Both the position numbers and the translations under genes were made by a program. A stretch of DNA of 64,000 nucleotides, from assembly GCA_015832175.1 (NCBI GenBank), contig WJXW01000001.1:2170001-2234000 (forward strand). The letters run 5' to 3'. Numbering within the stretch: the stretch's first letter is position 1; every line of letters starts with the position of its first letter. The notes beneath the pieces were generated by a model. It searched no databases, was not told the DNA's origin, and saw nothing but the letters and a program-made list of their open reading frames with translations. The stretch is from Paraphaeosphaeria minitans (lineage: Eukaryota > Ascomycota > Dothideomycetes > Pleosporales > Didymosphaeriaceae). This document shows, one piece after another, positions 20,435 to 32,558 of the stretch.

Positions 20435-23400
20435 ATGTCCGTCAAGAGGCCTTCCCGAGCGTCCTTGAAGCGCTTTACCGCCTTCTTCCAGCTTTTGTTC
20501 TACGCCAACCCGACATGGTTGGACGTCTTTCTTGTCATCGTAGGCGCAATTGCTGCTACAGCAGCTGGCGTGCCGTTTCCGCTTGTCGGAATCATCTTTG
20601 GTCAATTGATCGATGACCTCAATACCGCGACATGCGACGGCTCCGACACAAACTCGACCGGAGACCTGCAATCCTCGATCAATTCCAAAGTCCTAATCCT
20701 CTTCTACCTTTCCGTGGCCACCTTTGCTTGCATCTACACCCACTGTGTATGCTGGAGTGTAGCCTCACAACGACTGGGCCAGCGCATTCGAGATCACTAC
20801 CTCAAGAGCATTCTGAGCCAGGATATCGAATTTTTCGACAGTCTGCAAGCAGGAGAGGTTTCTTCGCGGCTCAATGGAGACATCCAAGCAATCGAGACCG
20901 GAACTTCTGAAAAGGTCGGCGTCTTTCTTACATGCGTCACGTTCTGCATTACTGCTTATGTCATTGCGTTTATCAAGGATGCTGAGTTGGCTGGCATGCT
21001 GATTTCACTAATTCCTGCATTCCTGCTTATGACACTGGTAGGGGGATACTTCACGCAGAAGTATTCCAGCAAAGTCTCCGACGCCTTCGGAAAAGCGAGT
21101 GCCATTGCATCCGAAGCGCTCAGTCATGTCGGTCTCGTTCATGCGCTTGGAGCACAAAGTCGTTTGGAAGAGAAATACCGAGGTTACCTTGGCGAGGCTA
21201 AGAAAGAAGGGACCAGCAAAGCAACAGCATCTGCAATCCAAGCCGGGACATTGTATTTCATTGCTTTCGCAGCAAACGCACTAGCATACTGGCAGGGCAG
21301 CAGGAAGATCGCTGCATCTGTTGAATCCGGTGGCGATTCCGGGGCGTCTGCTGGTGCCATCTACACAGTCATCTTCATTCTCGTCGATGGTCAGTAGTAT
21401 TTCCCCCATCATGATTCGCTTACTAACACATATCAGGTGCCATCGTGCTGAGCCAAGTCGCTCCTCTACTGCCGATATTTGGCGGTGCCTTATCGGCCTT
21501 TGAACGGCTCCAAAAGGATATCGAGCATCGGCCAGCCATAGCCGGGACATCGAACGCCGGCCAAACGCCTGAACATAACTACGGGAGTGTTGAATTCCGC
21601 AATACCTCTTTCACTTACCCTTCGAGGCCCGAACACCCCGTTCTCAACAATGTATCGTTCCAGTGCGAGGCTCGAAAGCTTACTGCTATCGTCGGACTTT
21701 CGGGCAGTGGTAAATCGACGATTGCGGCGCTCCTAACTCGCTTTTACGATCCGCAGAACGGCACAGTCACGCTCGACGGTATCGATCTCAAAGACTTCAA
21801 TGTGAAGGCTTTGCGTGGTAATATTAGTCTTGTACCGCAGGAGCCGTCGCTGTTTAATCGTTCGATACTGGAGAACATCGCTCTCGGTCTCGTCAACTCC
21901 ACAGTACATAAGCACTTGCACAAAACACTGCTCTCCGGTGCCTTGCAACAGGTGGCTGAGAATATCAGGAATGGTCAACAGCTTTCCAAATGTGTGCAGG
22001 CCGCTGGTCCTGAAGTGTCTGAAATCTTCCGTTTGGTAGAAGATGCAGCCGGTCTGGCAGATGTAATGGGATTCATAGACCGTCTAGAGCACGGCCTAGC
22101 AACCTCCGTGGGATCCAGCGGGAGTCTTATCAGCGGTGGACAAAAACAAAGAATCGCTCTTGCTCGTGCGCTTGTCCGGGACCCGAAGATTTTACTCCTG
22201 GACGAGGCTACAGCAGCACTGGATTCGGCAAGTGAGAAGAGGATCCAAGTCTCTATCGAACGGGCTTCTGAAAGCCGGACCGTTATCGCTATCGCGCATC
22301 GTCTCTCGACAATCAGAGCGGCCAGCAAGATCGTCGTCATGAAGAAGGGCGAGATTCTTGAACAGGGTACGCACGACGAGCTCATCGAACTGAACGGATC
22401 ATACGCAGACATGGTACGACTCCAGTCCGTCAAGCCTGCGGATGGTGTTGGAAGTTCAAAGTCTAGCGTGATGGAAGAAGATGCAGATGCAATCGAACAG
22501 CCAAAGGAAGCAGAGGCTTCCGAGAAGGAGCGAGCCGATGAGCAACCGGCTGCCGACAAGGCCAAGGAAGAAGACGTTTCGATTGTTAGCTACACTCTGT
22601 TCAGGACAATGGGACCTCTCCTACGACCGTATACCCTGTCGCTCATACTGGCTTTCTTTGCGGCCACCATTGTTGGTGGAACCTATACGTCAAGTGGTGC
22701 AGTCTTTGGTAACACACTCGGCGCCTTCTCGCCTTGCCACACTCCTGATTTCATCCGCTCCAAAGGTCTGCTGTTCTCAGGTCTCTACTTCATGATTGCC
22801 TGCGTTGAGTTCTTTGCATACTTTGGCAGCTGGTTCTTTTTCGGCCTTGTCGCTGAGCGGTTACTTTACAAGGTGAGGTCTCTGTCCTTGCACTCTTTGT
22901 TGCAACAACCTCTGCAATGGCATGAATCAAGCAATCGGAGTCCGACCAAGCTACTCGGTTATATCACTGACGATGGAAATTCTCTTGCCGGTCTCAGTGG
23001 ATCTATCATCGGTACATTGTTCTCCGTGTGCGTCAACTTTCTAGCGGCTATTATCGCAGCACATATCGTAGCGTGGCGCATTGCGATTGTATGCTTGGCC
23101 ATCGTACCGATCCTCTTGGGAGCCGGCTTCATGCAACTCCGCGCTCTCACACGTTATGCCGAAAAACATTCTGGAGCCTTTTCCGATTCCGTTGGCGTTA
23201 CGGTGGAGGCTGTTACCAACATTAGGACCGTTGCAGCGTTGTCTCTGGAAGACGAGATTCTAAGCACGTACCGTCGTTCGCTGCAAGGTCCACGTAGGGA
23301 GATGGTGGTGCAGTGTTTCAAGACCAACTTCTGGTTAGCTATCGCTAACTCTATCGGAAGTGCCCTGTATGCTTTTGCGTATTGGTGGGGATCAAAGAAT

Positions 23401-24420
23401 ATCTTAGAAGGCAGATACTCTCAGGCGCAATTCTTCTTCATTAACGTAGCGATGCTTGTTTCCGCCCAGCTGTGGGGTCAGCTGTTCACACTTGCACCCG
23501 AAATCGCGCGTGCGAAGGGTGCGGCCTCACGAGTCGCTGGCCTTATCGAGCTCAAAGGCGACGATGCTCAGGCCTCGTCAGGACGAACGACGCCAGACGA
23601 GTTTGACTTGGATGAGAAGAAGGACGTCGAAGCATTTGCTGATTCGCCAGTCCCGTTGTCTGCTGAAAGTGGCGCAACAGTAGAATTCCGCGATGTGACG
23701 TTCGCATACCCAGCTCGACCGAACGCTCCTGTGATGCAGTCTTGTTCACTTTTGATCCGACCCGGGAAATTCTACGCTCTGGTAGGCCCTTCCGGTGCAG
23801 GAAAGAGCACGATATTAGCACTGCTGGAGCGATTCTATGTGCCGGAGTCAGGTAAAATCCTTCTGAACGGACTCGATGTTTCACGGCATCGCAACACCTC
23901 TTTCCGAGATGATATCGCATACGTACCTCAGGATAACGTCATGTTTCAAGGCACGATCAAATTCAATCTGTCCCTTGGCGCAAGACCCGGCCACTCCCCA
24001 ACCGACGACGAGATCCAAGAAGCATGCAAGCTTTCCAACATCCACGACGCCATCATAAGCCTTCCGCAAGGCTATGACACAGATTGTGGCGCCAATGGCA
24101 ACCAGCTTTCCGGCGGCCAGCGTCAACGTCTCTCCATTGCACGTGCCCTTGTACGCAAGCCTAAGCTCCTTCTCCTTGATGAGAGCACCAGTGCGCTCGA
24201 TGCGGAGAGCGAGAAGGCGCTGGAGCTAGGCCTCGAGCGAGCTATAAAGGGCCGGGGCGTTACAGTCGTAGCGATCGCTCATCGCCTGCGGACAATCGCA
24301 AAGGCAGATGTCATTTTTTTGGTAGAGGGTGGCAAAGTAGTGGACCAGGGGAGGCACGAAGAGCTGGTCGAGCGGAGTGAGAGTTATCGCGTCAATGCGC
24401 TACATCAGATGCTGGCGTGA
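20435..24420 (+). CDS. full-size ABCB/MDR-type ABC transporter, siderophore-cluster exporter (SitT-like)
   Basis: Exons 20435-21389 and 21437-24420; the 47-nt intron carries a perfect TACTAAC branch site. The 1312-aa protein has the order TMD-NBD-TMD-NBD. NBD1 shows Walker A GLSGSGKST, signature ISGGQKQR and Walker B ILLLDEATAAL; NBD2 shows GPSGAGKST, LSGGQRQR and LLLLDESTSAL, so both sites look competent. The half-transporters are joined by an acidic/Lys linker (about residues 680-720). Hydrophobic helices begin with WLDVFLVIVGAIAATAAGVPF. ABC transporters of this kind sit beside the NPS6/sidD synthetase in many ascomycetes and are thought to export the siderophore or its breakdown products. 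The GATA site at 20153 and the cluster position support that role; general drug efflux is the alternative. Confidence 0.9.
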
Positions 24421-25059
24421 GGAGAAGGGGGATATATCGCATCTTCAAAAGACGTTGAGCGAGCATGTAATACGTGGACTATATTCAAATGTAATATTTA
24501 TCTCACCAAAACTATTCAACTACTGGTGAGGTTTGTCGTGTGCCAGACCCACCTCAAGTCATGTTAGGCGGCATCAATGCGGTTCGCAATCGAAGGCCGC
24601 GCTGAGGTATCTTGTCATGACTTGCGGTGGGTCTGGCAAACGGAGGCCACCACTCAACTCGTTTAAGTTGTTGACTGCCGCAGTCGCACCACAATAGCGA
24701 TGAAAGCACGATGACAATAGTAGCATGATAATAACAGTAACTGCTCTCGTATCCCTCTCACAGAGCGCCTGCACAATACAAAAGTAACGTTCAAACGTCT
24801 TCACTTGCGTCAGCCCCCTGATTCCTGACGCCTGATTGGTCAATATGGGGCTTTCATCGCTCGTCAATTTGTTCACCATTCACTTCACCACTGAAACCTC
24901 TTCAAGTTGCAAGAACAATAGGCACGATGGTCACAATAAGCTCTGATTCCAGCCTATTGGTATATAAGAAGCCGTTTCTGCGAGCAGGCTTCGTCTCCTC
25001 AGCACTCAACTTCTCTATTTCGACGTTTCAATACCTACTAAACCTTCAATTTTTTCGCA
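24421..25059. other. intergenic with an inverted repeat
   Basis: Marks the right edge of the siderophore locus. It holds the inverted repeat described separately and a TATATAAG box at 24960 about 100 bp before the next ATG. Confidence 0.5.
24542..24637. repeat. 96-bp inverted repeat, possible small MITE or foldback
   Basis: The arms are 24542-24563 (GCCAGACCCACC-T-CAAGTCATG) and 24616-24637, complementary over 22 bp with a single mismatch, around a 52-bp loop. Weaker similarity (TGGTG) may extend outward. No convincing target duplication was found, so it could also be a transcript hairpin. Confidence 0.55.
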
Positions 25060-26166
25060 ATGGCTGGATCCTTTGCAACCGAGCCAGAGTCTGTCCAGGG
25101 TGCTTCCGGCATCAGGCTCAGCATCAACTTCGTCTGCAACACTATTCGGGTGACCGGGCCCAGGAAGCGCGATGCTTCCCACCTGGATGCGGACGCCCTG
25201 GACAGACTCAGGGCTCATTTCGTCGACGCCGGGATTCTGGCTGCTCGCATTGCGGGCTACAGCAAGGATGAGCTAGAGGCTATCCTCGCTTTATCAGGTA
25301 AGTTATTCTTGGGGTAACACAAGGTGTCAAGATTTAAGCTAAGAATTTCAGGCATGCGGTTCAGCCCACCATCACACAAGAAGCTCAAGCTCGAGCACAA
25401 CAACGGCAACATCCTCAAGTCCACCCAGACTACCCGCAAGCAGCGCATTGTCGACCCCACACATGCTGCAGATGCACTCCTCATCCTGGGTGCCATCAAG
25501 GCCGGCTCCGACATCTACGACAGCGATGCGGAGTCTCTCGACGGCGACGCCCCTTCCTCCACAACCACCAAGCCGGAGCTCTTCCGCAACATCCAGTGGG
25601 GCCCAGCCGCATCCGATTACTCCAACGATGCCGACTTTCCCACCGAGCCCTCCTTCGATCAGTTCGTCCCCGGCCGCTGGGAGCGCCTCGCCGACGGCGC
25701 CCTCAAAGACCAGAAGCACAAGCTCCTCGTGCGCCTCACGTCCAAGGACGGTCGAAAGACCATCTTCAAGAACCCGCCGCCCAAGAACTGGAATGACCAG
25801 AAAGCCATCACCGCCCTGAACAAGCGTGTCAGCCAGCAGATCCGCCGCAACACGGAGGTTCGCTTTCGCCTCGAGGTGGAACCATATGTGCGCGAGGAGC
25901 GCGTCTGGATTCGCGACAACCTTGTGCAAGCAAAGCCGGTGAACGGATGGAAAGCGTTTGTCGAGGCTTTCAATGAAAAGTTTGCGGGAGAGATGCTGGA
26001 GGGGTGTGAGCAGCCGAGGCCGGAGCGCACGCACTCCAGCTTGACCAAGGAGATTGACCGCTTTGGGAAGGAGTTCTACGCGAAGGGCGAGGTGCCAGAG
26101 ATTCAGAGCAAGGGTGGCAAGAAGTGCAAGAGCAAGGAGCAGGTGGAGGTGGAAGCGGAGGTCTAG
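25060..26166 (+). CDS. hypothetical protein, 350 aa, two exons
   Basis: Exons 25060-25297 and 25352-26166 with a 54-nt intron (gtaagt...ttcag). The protein starts MAGSFATEPESVQG and has no signal peptide or membrane segment. The N-terminal part contains LDADALDRLRAHFVDAG and AGYSKDELEAILALSGMRFSPP, a helical pattern that might be a small interaction module. The middle is acidic (YDSDAESLDGD) and the C-terminal half is highly charged (NEKFAGEM, EIDRFGKEFYAKGEVPEI), ending Lys/Glu-rich. The pattern suggests a cytosolic or nuclear regulatory protein, but no family is recognised. The gene has a TATA box and a CT-rich leader, and a long antisense frame inside it is a composition effect. Confidence 0.7.
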
Positions 26167-27093
26167 GTGCGTACGATGCAGGGTCGTGTCACATGCGACT
26201 CAGGTTGGGCTTTTGGATGCAGACATGTACGGGCTGGTTCCCGTTATGTTTTTGTATGTATGTCTTCACTCTGAGCTCCTGGAAACCTCCTCAGAAGTAC
26301 ATATTAAGAATGTCTCTATTCTGAAAGGGCCCCACGTCCATGTCTGCTCAATGCTGCAAGATGCCTCCACGGGCAGCTGGCAAGACCCTTCATGGGTGTA
26401 AGTTTCCCCTCAATTGGCCAACATATCAGAGCCCAATGCGCATTGCATGTGAGAGCGCAGATGGTCGAGCCGTGATACCCAAATCCTCGTAGCCGGGCGT
26501 CCAGCAGCTGATGCGATGAGCCGGAATGTGAGATTAAGATGTGCAATGCAACTTCTCTACGAGTGTGGAACCACACGTGCAAGTCGCGGTCGAGGTACCG
26601 TAGTGTTGAGCTTGCAATGCATCTTGGGCTGTAGATATCCTCTGGTAAAATCCACCTCGCAGCTGCACTCATCCACTGCACCCAAATTTAAATGGCGCGA
26701 TCATGGCGACACATTGCCTCAACATCGCTCTTTACCCCTTGAAGGGGTTTATAACGAGTTCAAATACCTCTAGTGCAACGCATGCTGGAATTGTGGCGTT
26801 TTAGGCCATGCGCCAATCATCGCACGCGGAGCCAGCGTACTGTCCCACGACCCTGAACATTCATGACGAACTTGATATACCGAATCTGTACGCCTAAATT
26901 CTGGTTAGTTAATGTACCGGGGCGAGTATACGGAATGCGTTGTCCAAGTCAACGTAGACGGCGCAAATGTACCCTCAAATATGGCAACCATCTCGCACCT
27001 GAAACCTTACCCTCTATCCTCACTCTTTTTCACGCTCTGCATACCTAGTGGATCAAAATACGAAAAGGACACTCATTTGACATTTGATTGAGT
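26167..27093. other. intergenic, nothing recognisable
   Basis: About 930 bases with only short frames and no repeat or transposon signature. Confidence 0.4.
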
Positions 27094-30000
27094 AGTGAGT
27101 CTGTGCGGACGACCTATGTATGCAGGAACTAAACGTATCACGCAGTGATCTCACGAGCTCTCGCGCTCGCGCCCTTCGTGGCGTCAGCCGCGGGGCAAAT
27201 AGTTACAGGGGTTTTGGGCGGTCTTGTTGGTGGGGTAGCGACGCCGCCTGCTGCTGCTGGGACGACAGCACCTGCAGGAGGGGGCCTGATCGGTTCGATC
27301 TTGGATCCAATCATAGATCCTTTGGCTGGCGGTTGGACTTTTCGTGGCTGCTACGGAGATGTGGACACAGACGAGCTCGGCGGCGTGCTTAATACTGCGC
27401 CGCTGGGTCAGCTCATGGACGCAACGGTTTGTCAGACGATCTGCAACGCGGCGGGCATTCTGTTACCCATAAACTACGCCGTCATCTACGATACCGACTT
27501 CTGTATTTGTCCGAGCACGATCAGACATACATTGGATCAGAACAATTGCTTCACGCCTTGTGTGGGCTTGTTGCTTGGAAGCTCCGGTCAGTCGTGCGGA
27601 TCGCCAGGGAAAGCGGTAGTGTATGGTAGGGGTTCAGGCACGGTGAGTACTAAGTGTAAATCCTTGATCATTTGAATTTCCCTGACAACAGACAGAATCC
27701 ATCCGCAGGAGCTACAACACCACCGGTAGCAGTCACCACGTCAGCACCCGTAGGCAAGGGTACCACTCCTGGAGATGGAACAATCCCTGGAGATGGAACG
27801 ATTCCTGGAGATGGAACGATTCCTGGAGATGGAACAATCCCTGGAGATGGAACGATTCCTGGAGATGGAACGATTCCTGGAGATGGAACAATCCCTGGAG
27901 ATGGAACGACTCCTGGAGATGGAACGATTCCTGGAGATGGAACGGTTCCTGGAGATGGAACAATCCCTGGAGATGGAACGATTCCTGGAGATGGAACGAT
28001 TCCTGGAGATGGAACAATCCCTGGAGATGGAACGATTCCTGGAGATGGAACGGTTCCTGGAGATGGAACGATTCCTGGAGATGGAACAATCCCTGGAGAT
28101 GGAACGATTCCGGGAGACGGCACATTGCCAGGCGATGGAACGATTCCTGGAGACGGCACATTGCCAGGCGATGGAACAATCCCTGGAGATGGAACGATTC
28201 CGGGAGACGGCACATTGCCAGGCGATGGAACGATTCCTGGAGACGGCACATTGCCAGGCGATGGAACAATCCCTGGAGATGGAACGATTCCGGGAGACGG
28301 CGCATTGCCAGGCGATGGAACGATTCCTGGAGACGGCACATTGCCAGGCGATGGAACAATCCCTGGAGATGGAACGATTCCGGGAGACGGCACATTGCCA
28401 GGCGATGGAACGATTCCTGGAGACGGCACATTGCCAGGCGATGGAACAATCCCTGGAGATGGAACGATTCCGGGAGACGGCACATTGCCAGGCGATGGAA
28501 CGATTCCTGGAGACGGCACATTGCCAGGCGATGGAACAATCCCTGGAGATGGAACGATTCCGGGAGACGGCACATTGCCAGGCGATGGAACAATTCCTGG
28601 AGATGGTTCCTTGCCAGGCGATGGAACAATTCCTGGTGATGGTTCCTTGCCAGGCGATGGAACAATTCCTGGTGATGGTTCCTTGCCAGGGGGCGGCATA
28701 TCAGTCGGTGTAGGGGTCAGTGTAGGAGCCGGTGTGGGAGGCGGTATTCTCCCCACCGGAATCATCGGCGGTGATGGCGGCGTCCTTCCCCCTATCATTA
28801 GTGGCGTTGGAGACCTTCTCAGTACCATTCTGGGCGGAGGTGGAGGATTATTCCCAGAACCCACGCCCTCGGCCAAAGGAAAGGGCAATGGCGGTGGCGG
28901 CGTTCTTCCTCCCATCATCAGCGACATCGGTGATCTCCTCAGCACCATCCTTGGTGGCGGTGGTGGTCCAGAACCTACTCCCTCAGCCAAGGGTAAAGGA
29001 AATGGCCCGAATGACGGAGGTGAACCTGGGATAACACCTCCCGGAGGTAAAGGTACGGCGTCTCCTACCCCAGAGGTTACACCGTCAGGAAAAGGCAAAG
29101 GCAACGGTGACGGTGGTGATGGCGGTATCCTCCCGCCCATCACCAGTGATATTGGCGGCCTTCTCAGCACTATTCCCGGCGGCGGTGTTGGATCAGAACC
29201 CACTCCTTCGGCTAAAGGTAAGGGCAAAGGTCCGAATGATGGCGGTGAGCCGGGTTTCACGCCGACTCCTACTCCGTCACCAGAAGCCACACCCTCAGGC
29301 AAAGGCCAGGGTAAGGGCGACGACGGTGGCATCCTTCCCCCCATCCTCAGCGACGTGGGTAGTCTCCTCAGCAGCATCCTCGGCGGCGGCACATATCCAC
29401 CTCCAGCCCCTACGCCTTCAGGCAAAGGCAAGGGCAAGGGACCTAATGATGGCGGTGATCCCGGCACAGATACCCCAGACGTGACTTCTCCCAGCGGTGA
29501 AACACCCCCAGATGCCACTCCACCGGCTAAAGGTAAAGGCACTGGCGGCCCTGGTGATGGTGGTCTTCCTGGCGTGACAGCCCCGGGCGACGGAACACCT
29601 CCAGATGCTACACCGTCAGCCAAGGGCAAGGGCAAGGGATCTAATGATGGTGGTGAACCTGGCGTAACTCAACCCAACGACGGTACACCTCCAGATGCTA
29701 CACCGTCAGCCAAGGGCAAGGGCAAGAGTCCCAATGACGGTGCACCACTTCTGACGATCACAAGGACCGTTGGATCATTGCCTTTCACCGAGACAGCCTT
29801 GACAACAGACATTCTTGGATCGCCTACTCTCTTCGTGATCATCAATGTTCCTAGCGTTACTCGCATAGGCGAAGGAACAACCCCACCAACCGAAACACCT
29901 CCAGCCAAGGGTAAAGGAAAGGGTCCCAACGATGGCGGCGAACCAGGCACAATTCCCGGTGATGATACACCTCCCGGAAAGGGCAAGGGTAAAGGACCCA

Positions 30001-30144
30001 ATGACCCGGTAAGTGGATTTCTTTACCGTGTTATTGCTACTGCTCGAACGGTAGGTCTTGATGTCGTGACTGCTCATACATCTTGTGCTCTGAAGGTGAG
30101 ACTTGCACTTGTGGGTGCAGCTTCATGTCGTGCTCTACCAGTAG
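27094..30144 (+). CDS. secreted WSC-like domain protein with PGDGTI minisatellite and KGKG-rich tail
   Basis: Model: A at 27094, then 27146-27642, 27696-30008 and 30121-30144, 944 aa. The coding frame has no ATG. A 51-nt intron (gtgagt 27095 ... cgcag 27145, branch CTAAAC) joins A to TG, creating the start codon. Residues 1-17 (MISRALALAPFVASAAG) form a signal peptide. A WSC-like Cys-rich carbohydrate-binding module follows (about 60-160: FRGCYGDVDTDELGG, CQTICNAAG, DFCICPS, NCFTPCVG, QSCG). Then come about 300 residues of PGDGT(I/L) hexapeptides and Gly-rich blocks ILPPIxSDxGxLLSTILGGG separated by TPSxKGKGKGPNDGG. The 3' end is inferred: a donor GTAAGT at 30009 and an acceptor at 30120 give a short final exon; reading through would end at 30287. 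The likely location is the cell wall or extracellular matrix. No GPI signal was seen. Confidence 0.65.
27768..28690 (+). repeat. coding minisatellite, 18-bp unit with 54/72/90-bp higher-order periods
   Basis: About 50 copies of an 18-bp unit (GGAGATGGAACGATTCCT and variants), each encoding one PGDGTI-type hexapeptide. The left part is organised in 54- and 72-bp super-units, shown by the spacing of CAATCC at 27781, 27835, 27889, 27961 and 28015. The right part is a regular 90-bp array: the decamer CGGGAGACGG recurs at 28111, 28201, 28291, 28381, 28471 and 28561. All units are multiples of 18, so length changes keep frame. Confidence 0.9.
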
Positions 30145-30617
30145 GTCCATTGCCGATTTATACTCAAAACATATATGAGAATAGACAATCATATAGTACT
30201 TCTGACTTGATTTCCCATTGCAACACAATGTGTTGTACACCTGTGATGAGATATCGTGTTGTTTCTATGAAGATCTGCTCGGGATGAGAGATTTATTAGG
30301 CGGCGGAAAGCCTTCGTAGAGCACCTATGCTGCGGTCTAGATCGCGCGCCCAAAAGTCATACCTTACAGGTATCTGCGAAGCCTTCGAAAATGAGAGTTT
30401 TGTGTCCGTGTTCTTGACATAAGCTGTCATCTTTTGGAGCCGGTTCGTTGTTGGCGTTATGTAGTTGTCAATACACACAGTGTTTTTGCAAACGTCGTTT
30501 GATTTGCGCATCTACCATCCGGCAGAAGCTTGCTAAGAAGAAATGATTGCGTGTCAGGGAAACATGAGCGTGCAGTAGTCTGTACCCAAGGCCGCCGATG
30601 AACGTGTGTAAGTGTCG
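30145..30617. other. intergenic, nothing recognisable
   Basis: About 470 bases between the repeat protein and the ankyrin remnant. No gene, but the alternative 3' end of the repeat protein would extend to 30287. Confidence 0.4.
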
Positions 30618-31793
30618 TCACATCAAACGGAATTTTTTATCGCAAAAGCATCTCGCCGACTCGTCTGAAAACCCAAATCTCACACGATGTCCCATCTGAG
30701 ATATCGGTTTCACACTCACTTTCTTAATTATCCTTCCATCATCTAATACACTAAGCTCAAGCTGGGCTTTGTTTTCAACTCGTTTATCAAGCCACCACCA
30801 ACGAAAACTAGGACACTGGCCATCCCGGATGGCTCTCAAGATGATATCATGTATGTATATGCAGCCCTTGCTATTATCATGCTCTGCTCTTGTACCCATT
30901 ACAACAGCCATCGTGGGATCTGCGCTCTTCTCTATCAACAATTGAACCATATCCGCTCTGCCCGTTTGAACGGCATGATATAACGGCGTGCCCCATCTTC
31001 TGGAGCTCCGATTCACATGGACGCCACGATCTAGCAAGATATGGATTTGGGAGAGATTTTCCCCTTTCATGTGACTACGTGAAGCAAAAGCGCACAGTAT
31101 GGCCTCTTCGTTCATTTTTGCGCCGTGCAATAGAAGTATCTCGAGACCGTACGTCTTAGGTCCTCTTACGGCAAAGGCTAGCGACGTCATGATGTCGATT
31201 TGCACCCGGTTTGACAAGTACCTGTTTGTCAGGATGGGTTCTACGTCGTTGTCGATAAATCAGCGTAACAGATGCTCGTTATCCTCAACACCATGCCTGA
31301 ATCACGTTATTGTTAGTTCACAGCTGATCCAACTTTCGAAGGGTACGTACCAGTTGAAAGGCTAACCGAACTCGGTAAAATTGATATCCAGTCCATATTC
31401 AATTAACGTTTGGTAAATGGCTTGATCGCTGCTCACTCCGTACCTAACCAAAGCGCCAGCTACATCTGCAAAGCTTTTCACATACCAGCCAACCGGTACG
31501 GCATGTGGGTTCCAGAGGGAACTTCTTTCCTCCCCAGAGCACAACTTGCAGATTCCCTCGTCGGCATCTCTGCCGCTGGAACGATCAAGCGGGATTTGAT
31601 GCTGAAACGCCTCGTCCAGGCGCACAGCAAAGGCCTCAAAGAGTACGTGAAAGAGAAGCTGCGCTCCATCTTTCAAGCGAGCGACAGGGACCCTTTCCCC
31701 ACACAGCTTCTCAGGTCGCCGAGTTCCTCGCGCAGCGTCGTTCGATCTGGTTCGTGGCTGGATCCAGCACTGCACCTGAAGTCCAAAGAACAA
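30618..31793 (-). pseudogene. ankyrin-repeat protein, broken by two in-frame stops
   Basis: The 3' part (30618-31217) encodes ankyrin units: LEILLLHGAKMNEEAIL, IHILLDRGVHVNRSS and WGTPLYHAVQTGRADMVQLL. The 5' part (to 31793) ends ALVRYGVSSDQAIYQTLIEYGLDINFTEFG. Between them the same sense continues, FTEFG-stop-PFNW, then after a 57-nt intron (gtacgt, branch CTAAC, ttcag) HGVEDNEHLLR-stop-FIDNDVEPIL. The stops are TAG (31362-31364) and TGA (31260-31262), both at places where ankyrin relatives plausibly carry Trp; each is one G-to-A change from TGG. That pattern resembles RIP or simple decay. The first 60 codons of the 5' part are less convincing, so the true start is unclear. Such proteins are common as fungal heterokaryon-type accessory genes; no specific role can be given. 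Confidence 0.6.
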
Positions 31794-32558
31794 TGGGAAA
31801 GTGCCACGTGATCCAACTGCGAAATTACGACAATTTAAGTATCGTCGAGTTGATTGCGAAGGAAAGTCGGGGGATTATGCTGCGAAGTTCCGAGCCATGT
31901 TTGGTACTGAGCTACGTACGGGGTAACGATTGATCGTGAGCCTCCCGAGAAATCGATTCTGCCCACGTCCTGTCCTTTGGTCATTAACATGCGCTACAAG
32001 TTACAAGCGACTCAATGCCTCTCTCGGCATTCTGATATCTCTTGGAGAGGGAGATCGTTACCATGATGGTCACATATACCATTGCAATGGTACCCTACCA
32101 TACCAAAACGACCGAGGTTGGATGGCTTCCTTGGTGGAAGTACTGCCATGAGGAGCGGGATTGCCTGGAATTCGTCGACCACGTTTCCCGAGTTGAATTG
32201 GACTTGTTCCTTGTGTCACAGGGTGGGACTTTTACGTCCTGATTGATCCAAATCATACATCATGGCTATTGAGAGAGTGAGAAGTGGCTTCAACGGGTGG
32301 AATAGTTTTCGGAAGAAAAGGTTCCTACGTCTAGTCTGAAGCTCATACTTGAGTGGAGTGAGCCTATCGTTGCTTGAAGAAGGCCATGGAGTACCCGACT
32401 TCAACGCGCAAAAACGGGGCGTCTGCGATAGTAATAGTGGAGTACACTCTCTTTTGATTCATTTACAACTGTTTTGCAAACATCTTTTTCGTTGCAAGTC
32501 GACTGCATCAGGCCATGAGATGGAAGGCTTCGAGCCGCTCGTTCTACGAGCAAAGCCC
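31794..32558. other. intergenic, nothing recognisable
   Basis: About 760 bases between the ankyrin remnant and the end of the transporter gene; short frames only. Confidence 0.4.

Noticed and set aside
25372..26034. 220-codon frame on the minus strand
   Set aside because: Antisense shadow of the orphan gene at 25060-26166, lacking splice or start support.
27768..28690. CRISPR-like array
   Set aside because: Units are contiguous, coding and without spacers, in a eukaryotic genome.
27668..29635. 655-codon open frame on the minus strand (PSPGIV repeats), and +1 frames of 310-312 codons
   Set aside because: The 18-bp repeat contains no stop in several frames, so all stay open. Only the plus frame with signal peptide and WSC-like domain is plausible.
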